Shown: positions 57,252-64,000 of the stretch, in pieces
Numbering within the stretch: position 1 is the first letter of the stretch
How the letters are laid out: each line of letters begins with the position of its first letter
DNA from: Gerris lacustris
Taxonomy: Eukaryota > Arthropoda > Insecta > Hemiptera > Gerridae
Reading direction: 5' to 3'
Length of the DNA: 64,000 bases
Assembly: GCA_951217055.1 (NCBI GenBank)
Contig: OX578277.1
Span: 67,116,388-67,180,387, forward strand
Made by a program: the position numbers and the translations under genes
The notes under the pieces: generated by a model
What the model was told of the DNA's origin: nothing
Databases searched by the model: none
What the model saw: the letters and a program-made list of their open reading frames with translations, nothing else

Positions 57252-58437
57252 TCTCCTATATTAATGAAACATATTGTCATTTTAGATATCCCGTGGTCAA
57301 ATATGTCTTGGATTATGAAGATGGATATAAATTCTCCCTGCATTATAATGATGATGCTGCCCTATAAATTAGGATATGCGACAATCTTGTTGGTTGATTG
57401 GTGTTAGTTTGACCGCAACCTCTGAGTCCGAAGGATTAGATGTGGCCACAACTCTGGATTCGACTCTTGATAGTTAATTATCTCAGTTAGTTATGATTAG
57501 TTATTGATTTTTGATTCTGGGAGGGAGTTATGTTGAAGTGAGAGGTGAGATGAAGGAGGATAGGGAAGGCTGGAATCAGAGTTGATGTCCGTCGTAAAGT
57601 GCGGGGGTGCTTAGTGACAAGGGAGATGTGTAGTTAGTCGGTAGCTGTTTAACAGCTATCACTCTGTGACAGGCTAAGCTTACCCATATCGCTCCCTACC
57701 TTTACCACCTTCAGAGCTTTTACTTCATAGGATGCCTTTACTAATCATTACTAAGTTTTTTATGTCTTAAAATTCTGCGGAAAAGGGGTATCATTGTTAA
57801 ATAACCAAAGTTGTATTTAAATTAAATCAACCAACCACCAAAATGTTATCATATTTTTATGCATATGTTCATATATGTTTCGTTTTATAAATTCGTATCT
57901 TTTTTGAGTGGGGTAGTTATATTTATTAGCATTAATAAAGGGGACAAGGACACGTGTCGGTTTCAGCCCCTCTCAAGTAAGCACGGGACTGTTGAATACT
58001 GACATCCCTCTTCCCCAAATTTAGAGATAAGCTAAAATTGCTCTCTCCAAAGTCATCAGTAATATTAGTTTTACCTCGCACTTACCGACAGTTGTTGATT
58101 TTCAGTATGAGTGTCTCTAAGTCTCAACATATTACTAAAACACATTACAGTGAAAAAAACTTTGATCGATACAACTCGTACTGAACGAGTTTTACATATA
58201 CTCTCTTTTTAGTAAGTTTGCACTAAATGAGTTAAAAGTTTTTTTTTAAAAAAAGTAAAAACAAAGCTCCCTGTTATGACCACTACCCTATGATTTTTTT
58301 TACATATTTACCGTACTTAAGGGGAGTATCAAATGTAAGCTTCTGAAGATTAGATTACAATCATTTAGTAGTATTGTGATTTTTACCGCCAATATTGCGT
58401 ATTTAGCGCCAAAATTTCACCCAAAAAAAAGTTCCCT
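57252..58437. other. No gene recognised; GC-richer island
   Basis: About 57270-57720 is GC-richer, low-copy sequence without a domain-bearing frame; the rest is AT-rich spacer. Confidence 0.3.
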
Positions 58438-58800
58438 CCCTCAACTAGAGAGAAGTGAAATCGAGAAGTTGATTTTATTTCTAAATTTGGGGGTGCTACT
58501 CCCTAAAACTCAAAAAACTGCGGAATAATTATTTTTTCGATTGTTTTCATTAAAAATCCTAAAATATGGCCTATTTAAATTCGAATCTAACCATACAAGT
58601 AGTTTTCCTAGAAAAAAAAAATTAGTTTTTGAAATTAGCTATTGCTAATGGAGAAAGTGCAAATTTTGTGAAGGCGGGTCTGACTCCCCGCCGGGAGGTA
58701 AATTTAGATGAATTATTTAATAGTAATTAAATAAAAGAAGCACTATGACAAGTAATTATGTAGGTACTCTTACATGAGAAAGTTTAGTCTTAAGTTTTGT
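58438..58800 (+). mobile_element. Family D, strongly diverged copy
   Basis: GAAGTGAAATCGAGAAGTTG, AAATTTGGGGGTGCTACTCC and CCTAAAATATGGCCTATTTA follow the family D order. A decayed B-box/T-arm is at GCGGGTCTGACTCCCCGCCG (~58674-58693), and ACATGAGAAAGTTTAGTCTT lies near the T-rich end. The terminal hairpin half is absent. Confidence 0.5.
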
Positions 58801-59921
58801 ATAATCATAGTCTATAATATTAATTTATAATATCCATTAGTCTTAAGGATTAAACAAAAATATGCAGCGTAAGTTTATTTCAATGCAGGGGGGGGGGGGA
58901 GCCTATAGATCCGTCACTGGCTACATAGCTAATCATTGAGGTTGTAAGACAACTTTTTTATTCAATGTTAATTGTAAAACATGATTGAATATTAGAGAAG
59001 GAATATTTATTTATGTAAGTAGACTTTTCTAACAACTGACATGAGCATTGTGGGTCCCTCCTTTTTAATTTGTTAAAGTGAAGAATCTCACGCAAGCATC
59101 TGGCTGCTGGTTTGTCCGCCTTTAATAAAAGAAAAACACTAATATATTGTAATTATTAATTTTACGTCGTAAATCTTGTATGCATTTTAAAATTTATAGC
59201 ACCCTATTTCAAACACAATTTTTAAAATACCCCGGCTTTTTTGTTCAAACGATTTTCATCACTTTCAAAAAGTTATTTTGAAAATGTTGAGTTATTCCTC
59301 TACCATTGTTAGATGGAAGGCAAAGAGCTGATTACATACAAAAAAAGTCTCCAATAAAGGTTTTTATAATTGATTGCGCTAGTCATAATTTTCAAGTGAG
59401 CTCGGCGGAAATGACAGCCACCCCCCACCCCGGCTCCGGCCAGATTTTCGGTTATTAATCCGAAAACGCTTTGGATCTCTGGACGAAACTTGTAAATTGG
59501 ACTCCACACGGTCCCATCTTTTAGCACTAATGATTTACTGCCATAATTAATTGCCACATTTATATTTTATGTATCAGACCCTTCTACCCCGTGTATACTT
59601 CAATGGCTTCAAAAACTGCTGTATATCTCTCTACCAAGCTCATCCTCTCCCCCTCTTTTTTACTCAAATAAAACTGATTCGCTTCTCTGGGTAATATATA
59701 ACTTGATTTAGCACACTATCTTTCTTTTTAGTCTGTGATAATCAGATACAGAGACTCATCAAAAGTTTTTTTTTTTCTTTACCACAATGATAATTTATTG
59801 ACTAAAATCTATTACCATTCATTCCTTCATTTATTGTATTATTAAAGAAATTAAATTTGACCCAGGCTATTTTAAGTAATAAGCAGATGTAATCACCAAG
59901 CAATTTGCTTTTTAATACCTG
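58801..59921. other. No gene recognised; poly-G tract
   Basis: Contains a G-run followed by GCCTATAGATCCGTCACTGG (58886-58920), related to the G/C segment at 47386. A modest GC-richer patch at 59400-59560 overlaps an 82-residue minus-strand frame with no recognisable domain. Otherwise AT-rich. Confidence 0.3.
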
Positions 59922-60336
59922 AATAAAAAAAAAGTCCGAGAGCTCTCAGACAAACTTTCTCATGTAAAGTTCATAATACTTAGCCCAGTGTTTTCCAGTT
60001 ATTAGTTTTCGTAGGAAAATTTAATTATTATTGAACATCAAAATTTATTATAGAAATAACTTCTCGGCAGGGAATCAAACCCGGGGTCTCTCCGTCCGCG
60101 TTTAAAACTTTTTTCTCATAAACTAGATTTTTTTCCGGGAAAACGGCTTATATTGTTAGTTTTTTATTAAATGGACTACATTCTAGTATATTTTAATCAA
60201 AATCGTCGGAACCTTTTTCGATAACTAATTTTTTCCATGTTGAGTTTTTTGGGGGTTTCAAAATGTGTAAATCCATCGAATTCTCAAAATTGAATTTTCA
60301 CGCTATCATAATACTTTGTCTTTATATGAGATATAA
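59922..60336 (-). mobile_element. Family D, internally deleted copy
   Basis: The T-rich end (CTCGGAC-like tip), the tRNA-like segment with a mutated B-box (GGGTTTGATTCCC near 60068-60082), and the AAAACGGCTTATATTG block are present. It then jumps from GTTTTTTGGGGGTTTC to AAATGTGTAAATCCATCGAA, losing the CTGTC tract, and ends with a degraded hairpin (TACTTTGTCTTTATATGAGA). Confidence 0.7.
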
Positions 60337-60385
60337 AAATAATACCCAAAGTTTACATCAGAGTAGCAATTGAAAATGGTTTCTG

Positions 60386-60551
<166 letters not shown>

Positions 60552-60850
60552 GGCTTCTTATGTAAAGAAGTTCCTTCAAATTTAGGAGAATGTTATAAAT
60601 TATTGTCAAATTTATAGACGTCCTAAAAATATCTAGAATTTTCGCTTTAACCTAAGACCCAGATTTACTGTGTAACCAATCAAATACAAATAATAGTTGT
60701 AACATGAAAATAGAGTGTACATCAATAAAAAGCCCCTTCATTCATATTTGTGAATTCTTTTGTTGTTTTTATCCGTTAATTGGTCTATCTAAATATAATG
60801 TCTCTTTCTGTCGTCTATTGCCTATCATTGAATTGTTCAGGCATTTTTCC
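60552..60850. other. No gene seen
   Basis: AT-rich sequence between the TA tract and the gypsy LTR; the 67-residue frame at 60704-60907 has no support. Confidence 0.4.
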
Positions 60851-60859
60851 ACATTAGAA

Positions 60860-61050
60860 CTGTGGGCTGGATGGGGTGTCCAGACACAGAATTTAAACTA
60901 TAAGTAAGAAAAGAACACAAAGATATTTTGGTTGATGTCTCTAACTCGACTGACGTTTATTTGGTAACTTGTCGAAAAGAAATATTTACAGTGTCGACAA
61001 AAAATAAAATAAAATAAACAAAAGTAAAAATATAAAATCAATTCCCTACA
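60860..61050 (-). mobile_element. 3' LTR of the right-end Ty3/gypsy element
   Basis: On the minus strand it begins TGTAGGGAATTGATTTTA, right after a polypurine-tract-like GGATGGGGGTAA (61051-61062). It contains a polyadenylation signal (CCAAATAAACG) about 110 bases in. The 3' boundary is uncertain (no second LTR to compare in the window), so the low-coordinate edge is an estimate. Confidence 0.6.
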
Positions 61051-61073
61051 TTACCCCCATCCAGTGTGAACGA

Positions 61074-62333
61074 TTATCTTAAGCTAGGGAGAAAAAGAAC
61101 TTTCTTTCCAGATCTCAAATGCATCCCTGATTCCTTATCTTTAGGTTGTTTGCTGGGATGTGATGGTGATTGTTTGGGTGATGTGGTTGGAGGTGAAGGT
61201 GTTGTGGTAGGTTGGCGTGTACAGTCGTCGGTGTTAAGTAGGTACGCTGGCTTTAGTCTGTCAATAGAGATATTTTTTTCCTTTCCGTTGATTAAAACTG
61301 TGTAGTATTTTAGCGTCCGTTTTGTCACTTTGTAAGGTCCGTCGTAAGGTGGCTGCAGAGACTTGCGTATAGCGTCATGTCTAATGAATACGTGAGAGGT
61401 GGTACTTAGCTGGGGATAAATAAATGTATTCTCTCGAGTTCTGTGATTTGTTTGTACCGGCTTCATACGTTGTATCGTAGTACGCAAACGTCCTACGAAG
61501 TCTGTTGGGTCGCAGTCATTCTTGTTTGATGTGTGGAAGAAGTCACCAGGAACTCTGATAGTCTGTCCGTATGTATATTCTGCAACGGACTCTTTGTTGT
61601 CTCCAACAGGGGAAGATCTGATTCCGAGTAAAACGGTCGGAAGAGCTTCCGTCCAGTTGGGAGTTTTGTGGCACATGAGTGCTGCCTTGATTGTCCTGTG
61701 AACTCGCTCGATCTTTCCATTACACTGAGGGTGATATGGTGTTGTTCTCACGTGTTGAATGCCGAGTAATTTGGTAAGTGCTCTGAAGAGTTCACTTTCA
61801 AATTGACGACCTTGGTCTGTAACTATTTTGTTTGGTATTCCAAAGCGAGCTATCCAGTTGGAGTATAACGCTTTGGCCACAGTTTCTGCTGTCATATCCT
61901 GTAATGGAATTGCTTCGGTCCAGTTAGAAAACCTGTCGATGCAAGTCAAACAGTAGCGGTACCCGTCAGAAACTGGTAGTGGTCCAATGAGGTCTATGTG
62001 GATGTTTTCGAACCTATTGTTTGTTGGCGCGAAAGTTCCAATCTCAGTCTTGTTATGTTTCCATATTTTTGCTTTCTGGCATTCTAGGCATGCTTTTGCC
62101 CATCTCTTGATGTCAGCTGCTATAGAAGGCCAGATGAATTTTTTCTTAATTATCAGTAATGTCCTATTGATTCCAGGGTGTGCTAAATTATGTTGAAGGT
62201 TGTAAACAGTTTGTCGCATTGTCTTAGGTACGTAAAGTCTTGGATTGTCAGAAGAGAAATCGAAATATAGTGGGTAGTCCTTGTCGGGTAGTGTATATTT
62301 CTTTATTTTTAGTGATGTTGAAGATGGATTTTT
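61074..62333 (-). pseudogene. Ty3/gypsy pol: integrase part
   Basis: Open for 381 residues from the first Met at 62219; the frame extends upstream to 62333. Integrase inserts the reverse-transcribed DNA into the host genome. Residues from that Met: an HHCC zinc domain (H10, H14, C44, C47); a DDE core with D76 ([10 protein letters not shown]), D135 (VTDQGRQF) and E171 (NGKIERVHR), the last two spaced as DD35E; then a C-terminal GPY/F-type module ([23 protein letters not shown]) and a basic, proline-rich tail. It ends 12 bases before the polypurine tract. The domain itself looks intact. It is labelled broken only because an in-frame stop at 62334-62336 cuts it off from RT-RNase H. Confidence 0.9.
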
Positions 62334-64000
62334 TTATATTACTTTTAGCTCTTCGTCATCCAACTGTTCATGATGTAGCTTGAGGTAGTCCAAAGCTTCA
62401 GGTGTGTTGATCGCTTCGATTCTAGACAACATGTCAGCTGTAATGTTTTTACTTCCCTGTATATATTTGATATCTGTCGTGAACTGGGAAATATAGTCTA
62501 GTTGGCGAATTTGACGAGGTGACTGTCTGTCGGTCTTCTGTTTGAAAGCAAATGTCAAAGGTTTATGGTCCGTCAGTACAGTGAATGATCTTCCCCCGAG
62601 CATATGTCTAAAATGTTTGATTGAATGGTATATTGCCAAAAGTTCGCGGTCGTACGTGCTGTAGTTTTTCTGAGTGTCGTTAAGTTTTTGAGAGTAGAAT
62701 CCGAGTGGTTCCAAAACTCCATCTCGCAGTTGGTTGAGAGCGCCGCCGATAGCAATGTCCGAGGCGTCCACCATAAGCGTAAGAGGTAAAGTGGAGGATG
62801 GAAAAACAAGAGTGGTTGCATTGATGACATTTTGTTTGCACGTGTTAAATGATTGTAGTCTCTTTTCAGTCCAGATTATTTCCTCGTTGTCTTTTGGATT
62901 ACCCATAATTAAGTCGAAAAGTTGAGCTTGATGTGTCGCAGCTGAAGGAAGGAAACGCCTGTAAAAATTGATTACACCTAAAAATCTTCTAAGGGCTCGA
63001 ATGGTTTTAGGGGGTTCCATTAGTGCTATTGCCTCTGATTTTTCTGGAGCTGGTTTTACTCCCTCCTGGGTAATGTGGTAACCCAGAAAGGTTAATTCTT
63101 TAACTCCAAAAATACTTTTTTTAATGTTAATGGATATTTTGAACTGATTTAATCGTTGAATTACTGTTTCGAAATGAGATAGATGTTCCTGTAAATTTTC
63201 TGAGGCTATTAAAATGTCGTCTAGGTATACAAAAACAAATGGTAGGTCTCCTAGGATACTGTTTATAAATCTTTGGAAAGTCTGACCTGAATTCCGCAAT
63301 CCGAAAGGCATAACTAAAAATTCAAAAAGACCAAAAGGAGTTATTATTGCTGTTTTTTCGATGTCCGAAATTTCCATGGGAACGTGATGATAAGCGCGAA
63401 CTATATCTAATTTTGAAAATATATGTTTGTTTTCCAAATGGTTAGCGAAGTCTTGAATGTTGGGCAGAGGATACCGGTCGGGAATGGTGATTGCGTTTAA
63501 TCTGCGGTAATCTCCACATGGTCTCCAATCGTTTCCTTTTTTCGGAACCATATGAAGAGGGCTGGCCCAACAGCTTCCAAGTTCCAACATGGTTTGGAAA
63601 TGCTCTTTGGCGATCTTGAGTTTGTCAGATGCTAGACGTCTTGCTTTAGCATATGTGGGACCTCCTTTTGTCTCAATGGTGTGAGTGACTTTATGAAGAT
63701 ATTCTTTGCAGATGTTGGTAAAGTAGTTAGTCGTTGTAGGTCTTGTAACGTCAGGATATTTTCTTAAAATATTTGTAAAATTGTCGGATTGAATTTTGGT
63801 GATAGTTCCGATATCTTTGTCGAGATTTGATGATGATGAATGAGTATTTGAAAAATATTTTGTAGACCCGTCTATTAGTCTTTTGTTTTTTAAGTCTACT
63901 AAAATATTAAACTTATTAAGAAAATCTGCACCAATTATAGGTTTCTTAACATCTGCAATAATAAAAGGCCAGGAGAATCTTCTTCGCAGTCCTAAGTCAA
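62334..64000 (-). CDS. Ty3/gypsy pol: protease end, reverse transcriptase and RNase H (partial)
   Basis: The frame is open from the right window edge to the TAA at 62334-62336. The first visible residues ([19 protein letters not shown]) are the end of the retroviral-type aspartic protease. Counting from the Met at 63590, RT has D62 in [26 protein letters not shown] and the catalytic YLDD at 122-125. The connection domain ([15 protein letters not shown]) leads to RNase H with D275 ([14 protein letters not shown]), E316 (YDRELLAI) and D341 (LTDHKPLTF), then NITADMLSR. Key catalytic residues are all present. It copies the element's RNA to DNA in cytoplasmic particles. The gag region and 5' LTR lie outside the window. 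Confidence 0.9.
   Translation of the reverse strand, partial: DLGLRRRFSWPFIIADVKKPIIGADFLNKFNILVDLKNKRLIDGSTKYFSNTHSSSSNLDKDIGTITKIQSDNFTNILRKYPDVTRPTTTNYFTNICKEYLHKVTHTIETKGGPTYAKARRLASDKLKIAKEHFQTMLELGSCWASPLHMVPKKGNDWRPCGDYRRLNAITIPDRYPLPNIQDFANHLENKHIFSKLDIVRAYHHVPMEISDIEKTAIITPFGLFEFLVMPFGLRNSGQTFQRFINSILGDLPFVFVYLDDILIASENLQEHLSHFETVIQRLNQFKISINIKKSIFGVKELTFLGYHITQEGVKPAPEKSEAIALMEPPKTIRALRRFLGVINFYRRFLPSAATHQAQLFDLIMGNPKDNEEIIWTEKRLQSFNTCKQNVINATTLVFPSSTLPLTLMVDASDIAIGGALNQLRDGVLEPLGFYSQKLNDTQKNYSTYDRELLAIYHSIKHFRHMLGGRSFTVLTDHKPLTFAFKQKTDRQSPRQIRQLDYISQFTTDIKYIQGSKNITADMLSRIEAINTPEALDYLKLHHEQLDDEELKVI

Overview
The window looks like gene-poor, AT-rich arthropod (probably insect) chromatin. 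The evidence is the density of transposon relics of animal type (Ty3/gypsy, jockey-like non-LTR, Helitron, hAT- and TA-target MITEs), long TA/GT microsatellites, and the absence of any compact gene array, operon or bacterial-style coding. I cannot place it below insect/arthropod level from sequence alone. No complete host gene is visible. The only host-like coding hint is a 65-bp candidate terminal exon on the minus strand near 17.5 kb.

Layout. 0-4.1 kb: a long foldback element (3-686), then a three-layer nest in which a family A MITE (1664-4108) is split by a family B palindromic MITE (2336-4028), itself split by a truncated non-LTR retrotransposon tail (2428-3549). 4.58-8.22 kb: three minus-strand Helitron-type units joined head to tail with no spacer. 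9.4-15.5 kb: MITEs of several families, including an uninterrupted copy (13664-13897) of an hAT-like MITE. 15.5-23.9 kb: mostly unrecognised sequence with GC-richer islands and two family A copies. 23.9-27.2 kb: a 262-bp direct duplication bracketing a foldback element and a decayed Ty3/gypsy 3' end. 28.1-31.5 kb: sequence bounded by a Helitron-like 5' end and a Helitron-like 3' end. 32.66-33.91 kb: a 1.24-kb near-palindrome. 37.6-39.2 kb: another foldback element, then a second copy of the hAT-like MITE, filled by family D. 41-48 kb: family A copies, a 608-bp-offset duplication, and another family D insertion inside family A. 51.0-54.8 kb: a decayed jockey-like retrotransposon with 12-bp target-site duplications, inserted into family D. 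55.4-60.5 kb: more A, B, D and Helitron fragments and a long TA tract. 60.9-64.0 kb: the 3' LTR and most of pol of a Ty3/gypsy element that runs off the right edge.

The elements act as each other's insertion targets, so a relative history can be read: B landed in A and a non-LTR tail in B; D landed in A and in the hAT-like MITE; the jockey element landed in D. The most interesting item is family D (about 615 bp): a perfect hairpin at one end, and towards the other end a tRNA-like segment with an A-box-like and a B-box sequence running out into a T-run. Its exact extent is given by a filled/empty site pair inside this window. Other points of interest are the tandem Helitron array, two hammerhead-like motifs, and a gypsy pol with a single in-frame stop in the visible part.
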